Source: Galbibacter orientalis DSM 19592 (GTDB lineage: Bacteria > Bacteroidota > Bacteroidia > Flavobacteriales > Flavobacteriaceae). From it: a stretch of 64,000 nt of DNA. Location of the stretch: the NCBI RefSeq assembly GCF_000260115.1, contig NZ_JH651379.1, forward strand, positions 1,116,001 through 1,180,000, given 5' to 3'. Shown here piece after piece: positions 18,038 to 26,486 of the stretch (its first letter is position 1; each line of letters opens with the position of its first letter). The notes beneath the pieces were generated by a model, which did no database searches, was not told the DNA's origin, and saw nothing but the letters and a program-made list of their open reading frames with translations. Made by a program: the position numbers and the translations under genes.

Positions 18038-19267
18038 TTATTGCTCTTTGTATTCTATTTTTTCATCTTTAAAAAAGATAGCAAACAATACCGCTACGGC
18101 AAGTGCAAAACCAGCAGGGTAAATCCAAATGCTATACCAGTCGTGAGACCCTTCAGCAATTAAGAATTTATCAGAAATCATTCCTGCAATTTCAAAACCA
18201 ATTAACATTCCAACCCCGTAGGTTGCAAGGGTAATAAGTCCTTGTGCAGCACTTTTATATTTAGCGCCAGCTTTAGAGTCGGTATAGATTTGTCCAGATA
18301 CAAAGAAGAAATCATAGCAAAGTCCGTGTAAAGCAATTCCTATAATAAGCATAAAAACTAAATCTCCGGAGTCTCCAAAAGCAAATAATACATAGCGTAA
18401 AGTCCAAGCAAGCATTCCTGCAAGAATTGTTTTTTTGAAGCCGAATTTTTTAAAGAAAAATGGTAAAAGAAGCATAAATAATACTTCTGACATTTGTCCG
18501 AAAGACATTTTAAAAGTTGAATTCTCAACGCCAATTTCAGTTAAAAAAGGACTCGCATTTTGGTAATAAAAAGCCAATGGGATACATATTAATACGGAAG
18601 AAATAAAGAATAATAAAAAGTTTCTATCCTTTAATAATTTCAAGGCATCTAAACCTAAAATTTCTGAGATACTTGCTTTTTCTTCTTTATTAATTTTTGG
18701 TGGTGTTTTAGGTAAAGTAAAACTAAATATACCTAGAGCAGCAGAAACAATGGCTGTCATTAAAAAGGTGTTTTTAAGCATTCCTTGGGCAATATTTTCA
18801 CTAGAATCCCAAGCAAGGTAACTAATTACACTTCCTGCAACAATCCATCCAATGGTTCCAAAAACTCTTACAAAAGAAAATTGTTTTCCAGGGTCGGTCA
18901 TTTGGTTAAAAGAAATAGAATTTACCAAGGCCAGAGTTGGCATAAAGGCAATCATGTATGCTAGTACATATGGGTAAAAGGCACCAAAATCTGTACTTTG
19001 GTACATTAAATACATCAAAATTGCGCCAATAATGTGTAATACCCCTAAAATTCTTTCGGCATTAAAATAACGGTCGGCAATAAGTCCTATAATAAATGGA
19101 GCAATAATTGCGCCCCAAGATTGAGTTGAAAATGCCATGGCAGATTGTGCGCCTGTAGCTTCTAAGTTGTTGCCAAGAAAAGTTCCTAGCGTTACAAACC
19201 AGCCTCCCCAAATGAAGAATTCTAAGAACATCATAAAGGATAGCTGAAATTGAATTTTTTTGTTCAT
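18038..19267 (-). CDS. Major facilitator transporter, nucleoside:H+ symporter (NupG)-like
   Basis: The protein of 409 residues has about 12 hydrophobic segments, beginning FQLSFMMFLEFFIWGGWFV. The N-terminal features WGAIIAPFIIGLIADRYF and the loop RFFG-like QFSFVRVFGTIGWIVAG are typical of the Nuc_H_symport family. It would drive uptake across the inner membrane with protons. In Bacteroidota, members of this family often sit in sugar loci and probably carry sugars or modified sugars, not nucleosides. Here it lies between a dehydrogenase and an isomerase, consistent with import of a product of extracellular glycan oxidation. The substrate is inference. Confidence 0.8.
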   Translation of the reverse strand: MNKKIQFQLSFMMFLEFFIWGGWFVTLGTFLGNNLEATGAQSAMAFSTQSWGAIIAPFIIGLIADRYFNAERILGVLHIIGAILMYLMYQSTDFGAFYPYVLAYMIAFMPTLALVNSISFNQMTDPGKQFSFVRVFGTIGWIVAGSVISYLAWDSSENIAQGMLKNTFLMTAIVSAALGIFSFTLPKTPPKINKEEKASISEILGLDALKLLKDRNFLLFFISSVLICIPLAFYYQNASPFLTEIGVENSTFKMSFGQMSEVLFMLLLPFFFKKFGFKKTILAGMLAWTLRYVLFAFGDSGDLVFMLIIGIALHGLCYDFFFVSGQIYTDSKAGAKYKSAAQGLITLATYGVGMLIGFEIAGMISDKFLIAEGSHDWYSIWIYPAGFALAVAVLFAIFFKDEKIEYKEQ

Positions 19268-19307
19268 GTTCGCTTGCGTTTAATAGTTATAGTTAGTAAT
19301 TATAAAG

Positions 19308-19333
19308 AATCCCAATGCTTGCAAATTGGGATT
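19308..19333 (-). terminator. Weak hairpin between isomerase and transporter genes
   Basis: AATCCCAAT (19308-19316) and ATTGGGATT (19325-19333) form a 9-bp stem with an 8-base loop. The following T tract on the minus strand is short and broken, so this may attenuate or protect mRNA instead of fully terminating. Confidence 0.4.
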
Positions 19334-19349
19334 GTATATTCAAAAATAG

Positions 19350-20375
19350 TTATGCTTGATTGGTTGTTGAAGTCTCACTTAATTTTTTTGCAACAGCTAG
19401 TAATAATGCTTTTGTTGCTAAAATTCCTTTTTCTTCGGATAATTCTTCTCCTTCATATTCTACTCCAACAAAACCAGTAAACCCTGCATCTTTAACAATT
19501 TTCATCATTTTATAAAAATCGATGGTTGTTTCGTTGCCATTTTCGTCAAAGTTAAAAGTTTTTGCACTAACTCCTTTTGCAAATGGCATTAATTCTTCAA
19601 CACCTTTATAGATATCATATTCTTCAATACAAGGTGCGTCCCATAATTTATTGTCTTCTCTTTTTAAGCAGAAATTTCCAAAATCGGGTAATGTACCACA
19701 ATTTTCTTTATTAACAGTTTCCATAACTTCGGCCATGAGTGCGCCATTTGAAGAGAGGTAACCATGGTTTTCTACAATTATATTTACATTTTTTTCTGAA
19801 GCATATTCAGAAAGTTCCTTTAAAGAAGCGATGGAATTTTCTTTCCAAATCTCTTCATCGTTAGATCCAAATAAATTAATCCGCATGGAATGGCATCCTA
19901 AAATTGCAGTAGCATCAATCCAGATTTTATGATTTTCCACTCCTTGTTTTCGATGTGTTTGATTGGGGGTAGAAAGTAAATTTTCGTCTCCCTGTAAATC
20001 AACCATCATAATCTGATTTTTCATTTGCTGCTGATCGCTTATTTTTTTTAAATCTTCAGCTAAAGAAATAATTGCATTATTGTTGTTTCCTCTTTTTTCG
20101 AGTTCTTTATTATAAAGTTGATTTACATATTCTAAACCTTCAAAACCTAAATCTTTTGCTTTTTTTGCAAAATCCATTGGATTTAATTTTTCTTCCCAGA
20201 TCATTTTATGAAGAGACCATTGTGCTAATGATAATTTAAAAAAAGGTTCAAAAACGGCTGCTTCCTCTTCGGGAATTGCTTCTTTTGAAGGAGTTTCTTT
20301 ACAGGCGTACATCCCTAAAAATGAGAGCGCTAAGCCTGCTTGACTAGTGTTTCTAATAAAATTTCTTCTCTTCAT
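19350..20375 (-). CDS. Exported sugar isomerase/epimerase-like TIM barrel
   Basis: The protein of 341 residues starts with a twin-arginine-like signal (KRRNFIRNTSQAGLALSF) followed by a lipobox-like YAC at residues 24-26, so it is probably exported and perhaps lipid-anchored. The rest is a xylose-isomerase/hydroxypyruvate-isomerase-like TIM barrel; likely metal ligands are in NIIVENHGY, TLPDFGNFC and GVEYEGEE. The export signal separates it from the cytoplasmic isomerase at 14408-15460. It is divergent from the GMC oxidoreductase gene and probably acts on the same keto-sugars in the periplasm. The reaction is not known. Confidence 0.78.
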   Translation of the reverse strand: MKRRNFIRNTSQAGLALSFLGMYACKETPSKEAIPEEEAAVFEPFFKLSLAQWSLHKMIWEEKLNPMDFAKKAKDLGFEGLEYVNQLYNKELEKRGNNNNAIISLAEDLKKISDQQQMKNQIMMVDLQGDENLLSTPNQTHRKQGVENHKIWIDATAILGCHSMRINLFGSNDEEIWKENSIASLKELSEYASEKNVNIIVENHGYLSSNGALMAEVMETVNKENCGTLPDFGNFCLKREDNKLWDAPCIEEYDIYKGVEELMPFAKGVSAKTFNFDENGNETTIDFYKMMKIVKDAGFTGFVGVEYEGEELSEEKGILATKALLLAVAKKLSETSTTNQA

Positions 20376-20479
20376 ATTCGTAGGTTATTAGGTCGAAAAT
20401 TATTAAATCAACAATGTTAATGTTGTTAAAATGATTAATTGATAATTAAAATATTCGTCTAATGTAAAAAATTAATTTT

Positions 20480-20487
20480 TATATTTG
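20480..20487 (+). promoter_or_regulatory. Candidate -7 box for the GMC oxidoreductase operon
   Basis: TATATTTG matches TAnnTTTG and lies 31 bases before the start codon. No TTG with the normal spacing is seen. Confidence 0.4.
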
Positions 20488-20518
20488 GAGAACTACTATT
20501 GTAAACAAGCTAAAAAAA

Positions 20519-22234
20519 ATGAGTACATTTTATTACAATTCCCCTCAAGAGGAGTATGATGCTATAGTCGTAGGAACTGGAGTTTCTGGTGGCTGGGCAG
20601 CAAAAGAACTTTGTGAAAATGGATTAAAAACGTTGGTTTTGGAAAGAGGCCGTATGGTAAAACATGTGGAAGACTACCCAACAGCAAATTTAGATCCATG
20701 GGATATGCCAAACGGAGGCGCAGCTTCCAGAGAAGTAAAAGAAAGAAAATTCAAACAAAACAGAACAGGTTACACAGTTAGTGCAGCAAGCGAACACTTT
20801 TTTGTTGATGATGTTAAGCATCCTTATAATGAAGACCGCCGCTTTGATTGGATGCGTGGATATCATGTTGGAGGACGTTCACTAATGTGGGGGCGCCAAA
20901 GCTACCGAATGGGAGATGTTGATTTTGAAGCAAATCTTAAAGATGGGATTGCTGTAGATTGGCCTATTCGTTATGATGAAATAAAACCATGGTACGATAA
21001 AGTAGAGCAATTTATTGGAGTAAGTGGTGTAAATTTAGGTTTACCTGTTTTGCCTGATGGTAAATTCTTACCTCCAATGGATTTAAATTGTGTGGAAGAC
21101 CATTTTAAAGATATTATTGAAGAAAAATTTGGAGACCGTACCATTACAATTGGACGTGTAGCTCATATTACTCAAGGAACAAAAGAAGGACAAGGAAGAG
21201 GTCCATGTCAATATAGAAATAGATGTATTAGAGGGTGTCCTTTTGGAGCATACTTCAGTAGTAACTCATCTACATTACCTACTGCAGAAGCAACAGGAAA
21301 CATGACGCTTCGTCCAAATTCTATTGTGCATGAAATAATATATGATTCTGAAACAGGAAAAGCAACTGGAGTTCGTGTTATTGATGCGGAAACTAAAGAA
21401 ACAATGGAGTTTAAAGCAAAAGTTATCTTTTTATGTGCTTCTGCAATTGCTTCAGCTTCTATTTTATTACAGTCTAAATCTGAAAGATTCCCAGACGGAA
21501 TGGGGAACGACAGCGGAGAACTAGGTCATAACTTAATGGATCATCACTTTAGAGTAGGTGCTAGCGGGAAGTTTGACGGTTTCCACGATAAATATTACAA
21601 AGGAAGAAGACCAAACGGGGTTTACATTCCGCGTTTTAGAAATCTAGGAGGTGCCACAGACCGTAAAGACTTTATTAGAGGTTACGGATATCAAGGTGGT
21701 GCAAGTAGAGGAGATTGGTCTGAATCTATCCGTGAGCTTGCTTATGGAAAAGAATTGAAAGAAGCAATTATGGAGCCAGGAGACTGGACTATGGGAATGA
21801 CTGCTTTTGGAGAAACGCTTCCAGATCATAAAAACCGTATGTATCTTGATTATGATAAAAAGGATGAGTGGGGATTACCAACGGTAACTTTTGATGCTGA
21901 TTTTGGTGAAAACGAATTGGCAATGCGTAAAGACATGAAGCAACAAGCTGCCGAAATGTTGGAAGCTGCTGGTTTTAAAGATATTTCTACTTATGATAGT
22001 ATTGGAGGAATGGGATTAGGAATTCACGAAATGGGAACTGCTCGTATGGGAAGAGATCCTAAATCTTCAGTATTAAATAAAAATAACCAATTACATGCTG
22101 TGCCAAACGTATATGTAACAGATGGAGCTTTTATGACTTCTTCAGCATGTCATAATCCATCTTTAGGATATATGGCGTTTACAGCAAGAGCTGCAAACCA
22201 TGCGGTAGAAGAACTTAAAAAAATGAATTTGTAA
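20519..22234 (+). CDS. GMC-family oxidoreductase, sugar dehydrogenase catalytic subunit
   Basis: The protein of 571 residues has the FAD-binding GxGxxG motif (IVVGTGVSGGWAAKEL, about residues 12-27), the GMC segment GGRSLMWGRQSYR, and the C-terminal active-site block CHNPSLGYMAFTARAA with the His-Asn pair. Cysteines 230, 236 and 240, followed by PFGA, match the C-x5-C-x3-C-P-x-G-A pattern that holds the 3Fe-4S cluster in FAD-glucose dehydrogenase large subunits. The gluconate dehydrogenase subunit 3-type gene follows after 10 bases. Such complexes oxidise sugars, including at C3 in glucoside 3-dehydrogenases. No own signal peptide is seen, so export would be with the Tat-signal partner. Confidence 0.88.
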   Translation: MSTFYYNSPQEEYDAIVVGTGVSGGWAAKELCENGLKTLVLERGRMVKHVEDYPTANLDPWDMPNGGAASREVKERKFKQNRTGYTVSAASEHFFVDDVKHPYNEDRRFDWMRGYHVGGRSLMWGRQSYRMGDVDFEANLKDGIAVDWPIRYDEIKPWYDKVEQFIGVSGVNLGLPVLPDGKFLPPMDLNCVEDHFKDIIEEKFGDRTITIGRVAHITQGTKEGQGRGPCQYRNRCIRGCPFGAYFSSNSSTLPTAEATGNMTLRPNSIVHEIIYDSETGKATGVRVIDAETKETMEFKAKVIFLCASAIASASILLQSKSERFPDGMGNDSGELGHNLMDHHFRVGASGKFDGFHDKYYKGRRPNGVYIPRFRNLGGATDRKDFIRGYGYQGGASRGDWSESIRELAYGKELKEAIMEPGDWTMGMTAFGETLPDHKNRMYLDYDKKDEWGLPTVTFDADFGENELAMRKDMKQQAAEMLEAAGFKDISTYDSIGGMGLGIHEMGTARMGRDPKSSVLNKNNQLHAVPNVYVTDGAFMTSSACHNPSLGYMAFTARAANHAVEELKKMNL

Positions 22235-22244
22235 AAAACATATT

Positions 22245-22892
22245 ATGGACAGAAGAAGAGCACTTAGAAATATTGGTTTAACTACAGGTTTTGTTGTAGC
22301 AACACCTACGCTTTTAAGCATGTTGCAAAGCTGCACTGCCGATAAAGCAACTTGGGTTCCTGAGTTTTTTACACCAGAAGAAGGAGTTGCACTTACAAAT
22401 ATTGTAGATGTAATTATTCCTGAAACAGATACACCATCTGCTTCTCAAGTTAATGTACCTCAATTTATAGACAAGTATGTTAAAGAAGTAGAGTCTGATG
22501 AAGCGCAAGCTCGCTACCGTAAAAGAATGGCAGGTTTGGTAAATCAGTTAAAAGCAACTTATAATGAAGATTTAAATGATATAACTCCAGAGCAATATGA
22601 GGAGATTGTAGCTGCAAATCTTAAAGTTTCTGAAGATAAAAAGAAAGATCTAAACAAACGTATTAGTATTGAAGGGAATGAAGTGGAAATTGGAACTACC
22701 GAAAATAAGGTAGAAGACAATGAAGCACTTGCTTTTGGTATGATAAACGATTTACGTTGGTCAACAATAAACGCCTTTAAAAACAGTCAGAAAATAGGGG
22801 AAGAAGTATTGGCTTATGATCCTATTCCTGGGGTGTATAATGGCTGCATGCCAGTAGAAGAAGCTACTGGTGGTCGTGCTTGGTCATTATAA
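22245..22892 (+). CDS. Gluconate 2-dehydrogenase subunit 3 family protein
   Basis: The protein of 215 residues begins with a twin-arginine-like signal (DRRRALRNIGLTTGFVVA) and a possible lipobox at QSC (about residue 30). The body matches the small-subunit family: FTPEEGVALTNIVDVIIPETDTPSA, VPQFIDKYV and, near the end, VYNGCMPVEE. Small subunits of this type are needed for folding and Tat export of the FAD-containing partner. The gene is 10 bases after the GMC gene and is followed by a strong terminator, so the two form a bicistronic unit. A cytochrome c subunit is not in this window. Confidence 0.85.
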   Translation: MDRRRALRNIGLTTGFVVATPTLLSMLQSCTADKATWVPEFFTPEEGVALTNIVDVIIPETDTPSASQVNVPQFIDKYVKEVESDEAQARYRKRMAGLVNQLKATYNEDLNDITPEQYEEIVAANLKVSEDKKKDLNKRISIEGNEVEIGTTENKVEDNEALAFGMINDLRWSTINAFKNSQKIGEEVLAYDPIPGVYNGCMPVEEATGGRAWSL

Positions 22893-22927
22893 AAATTAAA
22901 ATTATTTACTTAGATTTTGCATTTTTT

Positions 22928-22975
22928 AAAAGCCCTCTTCTTTTTATGGTTAAAGAAGAGGGCTTTTTTTTGTCC
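22928..22975. terminator. Strong bidirectional terminator
   Basis: A perfect 16-bp stem pairs 22928-22943 with 22952-22967 around an 8-base loop, with T runs on both strands. It ends the GMC operon and also the convergent outer-membrane protein gene. Confidence 0.85.
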
Positions 22976-22993
22976 TATTTTTTTTGCTTCTGA

Positions 22994-23536
22994 TTAAAAA
23001 TAAACTCTTACAAAAGGCATAAAAGGTGTTCCGTAAATACTTTTGTCATCATCATATAAAACATCATACCGTACTCCTATAGTTACAGGTCCTGTGTTGT
23101 AACCTGCTCCAAGATGCAGTGCTGGATACCAATATTCGTCTCTAAAATCTGGGATTCCGTCATATTCATATTTTCTGTTTACATGAAGTTCTTCAAATTC
23201 TGCTGAAAGTTGAATCTCTCTAATTGGGCTATAAAAACCGAGTACGCTCCCTCCAAAAACAGTAGCTGTATAATTACGATCGTCGGTATAAGTAAAGTTT
23301 AAACCAACACCAGTTGCAAACTTATCATTTACTTGATAAATGGCACTTGGAGTTATAGAACCACTAAAAAAGTCATTTCCAAACCCTAATCCTAATCCAC
23401 CACCAAAACGTACATTGTCCCAAAAATTAGGACTTCTGTAATTTTGCGTCATTTGAGCAGTAGCAAATTGAGTAATTCCTAACATAAAGAGAGCGAAGAT
23501 GTATTTTTTGAAACAGGACTTGTTATAAATATGCAT
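22994..23536 (-). CDS. Small outer-membrane beta-barrel protein
   Basis: The protein of 180 residues has a signal peptide ending near FATAQ (about residue 28) and alternating amphipathic strands with many Gly/Tyr (RFGGGLGLGFG, VGLNFTYTDDRN, ALHLGAGYNTGPVTIGVRY), ending in VYF as outer-membrane proteins often do. About eight strands would fit. It is divergent from sucA with about 100 bases between. Its placement next to the E1 gene has led to relatives being labelled alpha-ketoglutarate decarboxylase, but nothing in the sequence supports an enzyme. Function is unknown. Confidence 0.75.
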   Translation of the reverse strand: MHIYNKSCFKKYIFALFMLGITQFATAQMTQNYRSPNFWDNVRFGGGLGLGFGNDFFSGSITPSAIYQVNDKFATGVGLNFTYTDDRNYTATVFGGSVLGFYSPIREIQLSAEFEELHVNRKYEYDGIPDFRDEYWYPALHLGAGYNTGPVTIGVRYDVLYDDDKSIYGTPFMPFVRVYF

Positions 23537-23595
23537 ATCAGTAATTTTTATCTTATAAATATATTAAAACTATGTATCAATTTTCTCAAATATTG

Positions 23596-23603
23596 TACTT
23601 TTG
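23596..23603 (+). promoter_or_regulatory. Candidate -7 box for sucA
   Basis: TACTTTTG matches TAnnTTTG and ends 36 bases before the sucA start codon. A TTG at normal distance is not seen. Confidence 0.4.
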
Positions 23604-23639
23604 TATAAATTTTGTCTAAAGAGACAGTGAAAAGAAAAC

Positions 23640-26432
23640 ATGGATAAATATTCCTTTTTAAATGCGGCAAATACCGCTTTTTTTGCGGACTTATACGATC
23701 AATACCTAATTAATCCGGATAGTGTAGAGCCAAGTTGGAGAGCTTTTTTTCAAGGCTTTGATTTTGGGATGGAAACTTCGTCTTCAGAAGACGACACAGT
23801 AACCATTGAACATGCTACTTCAGGAGAAAAAATTGAAATTTCTCAGGATGTTTACAAAGAGTTTCAGGTAATTCGCCTTATAGACGGTTATCGAAGCAGA
23901 GGACATTTGTTTACTAAAACCAATCCTGTAAGAGAGAGAAGAAAGTATTCCCCTACCTTGGCTATCGATAATTTTGGGTTAGAAAAAGCTGACCTTAATA
24001 ATGTCTTTAATGCTGGAGATATTTTAGGAATTGGTCCTTCAACCTTACAAGAAATTATAGACCATTTAGAAGCAATTTATTGTGATGCTATTGGGATTGA
24101 ATATATGTATATTCGAAACCCAGAGCGTAAGCAGTGGATTCAAAATTGGTTGAATGTAAACGATAATCATCCGAAGTTTAATGACGATGAAAAGAAAAAC
24201 ATTCTTAGAAAATTAAACGAAGCCATTTCTTTTGAAAACTTTTTGCATACTAAATATGTAGGGCAAAAGCGTTTTTCTTTGGAAGGAAATGAGTCTTTAA
24301 TTCCTGCGTTAGATACCTTGGTTGAAAAAGCAGCCGATATGGGGGTGCAGCAATTCGTAATGGGAATGGCACACCGTGGAAGGTTAAATGTGCTTACCAA
24401 TATTTTTGGAAAATCTGCTAAAGACATCTTTAGTGAGTTTGACGGAAAAGATTATGAGTTGGATATTTTTGATGGAGATGTTAAGTATCACTTAGGGTGG
24501 ACAAGCGATCGGAAAACAACTAGTGGGAAGAAAATAAATATGAATATTGCTCCTAATCCTTCGCACTTAGAAACAGTAGGTGCTGTTGTAGAAGGGATTA
24601 CTAGAGCAAAACAAGATAGACATTATAAAGACGACTTTTCTAAAGTGTTGCCAATTGTAGTGCATGGAGATGCTGCAATTGCAGGACAAGGACTTGCTTA
24701 CGAGGTGGTTCAAATGGCACTTTTAGATGGCTATAAAACAGGAGGAACTATTCATATTGTAGTAAATAACCAAATTGGATTTACTACAAACTATTTAGAT
24801 GGAAGGTCTTCTACTTATTGTACAGATGTAGGAAAAGTAACGCTCTCTCCAGTGTTACACGTAAATGCAGATGATGCTGAAGCTGTAGTTCATGCAATAA
24901 CTTTTGCTTTGGATTACCGAATGAGATATGGAAGAGATGTATTTATAGATTTATTAGGATATAGAAAATACGGACATAACGAAGGAGACGAACCTAGATT
25001 TACACAACCTAAACTTTATAAGGCTATTTCTAAGCATGAAAATCCACGTGATATTTATGCAGATAAGTTGAAGAAAGAGGGAGTTATTGACGATTCGTAT
25101 GTTAAAAAACTAGAAGACGACTATAAAGCTTCCTTGGAAGAAAAATTAGAAGATTCTAGAAAAGAAGACAAAACTGTTATCACTCCATTTATGCAAGATG
25201 AATGGAAAGGATTTAATCCTGCTCTGGAGGATAAAATGATGGATACAATAGATACTTCTTATCCTAAAGATAAATTAACTCAAATTGCAGAAACAATTAC
25301 CAATCTTCCGAAGGGTAAAAAATTTATGCGTAAGATTGAAAAGCTTATAAAAGAGCGTAATAAAATGTTCTTTGAAACAGATAAGCTGGATTGGGCAATG
25401 GGAGAGTTGTTAGCATATGGTTCTCTTTTAGAAGAAGGATTTGCAGTGCGTATGTCTGGTCAAGATGTGGAAAGAGGAACTTTTTCTCACCGTCATGCAG
25501 TTATTAAATTAGAAGATTCCGAAGAAGAAGTAGTGCTATTAAATGAGTTAAAAGAAAATCAAAATGCACATTTTGATGTGTATAACTCATTACTTTCTGA
25601 GTATGGTGTTGTTGGTTTTGATTATGGTTATGCCATGGCAAGTCCAGATACATTAACTATTTGGGAAGCACAGTTTGGAGATTTTAGTAATGGGGCTCAG
25701 ATAATGATAGACCAATACATCTCTGCTGCAGAAGATAAATGGAAATTGCAAAACGGACTTGTAATGTTATTACCTCACGGTTATGAAGGGCAAGGAGCAG
25801 AGCACTCGTCGGCAAGAATGGAGCGTTACTTACAATTGTGTGCTAAAGACAATATGTTTGTGGCAGATGTTACTACCCCAGCAAATTTATTTCACTTGTT
25901 AAGACGACAAATGAAAGCCGATTATAGAAAGCCTTTAATTGTTTTTACTCCTAAGAGTTTATTAAGACACCCAAAAGTGGTTTCTTCGGTAGACGAGTTT
26001 GTAAACGGAAGCTTTCAAACGGTTATAGACGATGCTGAAGCTTCAGTTAAAAAAGTAAAAACCCTAGTTTTCTGTACTGGTAAATTCTATTATGATTTAT
26101 TGGCAGCAAAAGAAGAAGGTAAAAGAGAAGATGTTGCTTTAGTAAGAATAGAGCAGTTGTTCCCATTGCCAACTTCAGAAATGCGTAAAATAATGGATAA
26201 ATATAGTAGTGCAGAAGAAGTAGTTTGGGCACAAGAAGAACCAAGAAATATGGGAGCTTGGAGTCATTTATTACTTCATTTTGAAGAGGCACGTACTTTT
26301 AGAGTGGCTTCCAGACGTTTTTACGCTGCTCCAGCAGCAGGAAGTGCTACGCGTTCAAAACGTAGACATCAACAAGTAATTGAATATGTTTTTGATAAAA
26401 CCAAAGACAATATGCAACGAAAAGCGAAATAA
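23640..26432 (+). CDS. sucA: 2-oxoglutarate dehydrogenase E1 component
   Basis: The protein of 930 residues is full length for this family. The N-terminal lipoamide-acyltransferase-interacting helix is present (LYDQYLINPDSVEPSWRAFF). Thiamine-diphosphate-site motifs follow: MGMAHRGRLNVL, VHGDAAIAGQG, VVNNQIGFTT and LGYRKYGHNEGDEPRFTQP. The transketolase-like pyrimidine-binding domain has GTFSHRHAV and PHGYEGQGAEHSSAR. E1 decarboxylates 2-oxoglutarate and passes the succinyl group to lipoate on E2, in the TCA cycle. sucB follows 54 bases downstream on the same strand. Confidence 0.98.
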   Translation: MDKYSFLNAANTAFFADLYDQYLINPDSVEPSWRAFFQGFDFGMETSSSEDDTVTIEHATSGEKIEISQDVYKEFQVIRLIDGYRSRGHLFTKTNPVRERRKYSPTLAIDNFGLEKADLNNVFNAGDILGIGPSTLQEIIDHLEAIYCDAIGIEYMYIRNPERKQWIQNWLNVNDNHPKFNDDEKKNILRKLNEAISFENFLHTKYVGQKRFSLEGNESLIPALDTLVEKAADMGVQQFVMGMAHRGRLNVLTNIFGKSAKDIFSEFDGKDYELDIFDGDVKYHLGWTSDRKTTSGKKINMNIAPNPSHLETVGAVVEGITRAKQDRHYKDDFSKVLPIVVHGDAAIAGQGLAYEVVQMALLDGYKTGGTIHIVVNNQIGFTTNYLDGRSSTYCTDVGKVTLSPVLHVNADDAEAVVHAITFALDYRMRYGRDVFIDLLGYRKYGHNEGDEPRFTQPKLYKAISKHENPRDIYADKLKKEGVIDDSYVKKLEDDYKASLEEKLEDSRKEDKTVITPFMQDEWKGFNPALEDKMMDTIDTSYPKDKLTQIAETITNLPKGKKFMRKIEKLIKERNKMFFETDKLDWAMGELLAYGSLLEEGFAVRMSGQDVERGTFSHRHAVIKLEDSEEEVVLLNELKENQNAHFDVYNSLLSEYGVVGFDYGYAMASPDTLTIWEAQFGDFSNGAQIMIDQYISAAEDKWKLQNGLVMLLPHGYEGQGAEHSSARMERYLQLCAKDNMFVADVTTPANLFHLLRRQMKADYRKPLIVFTPKSLLRHPKVVSSVDEFVNGSFQTVIDDAEASVKKVKTLVFCTGKFYYDLLAAKEEGKREDVALVRIEQLFPLPTSEMRKIMDKYSSAEEVVWAQEEPRNMGAWSHLLLHFEEARTFRVASRRFYAAPAAGSATRSKRRHQQVIEYVFDKTKDNMQRKAK

Positions 26433-26486
26433 GAGTATATTTATAATAGAATTAGACAATAAAATATAAAACTAAAATAAAGAACA

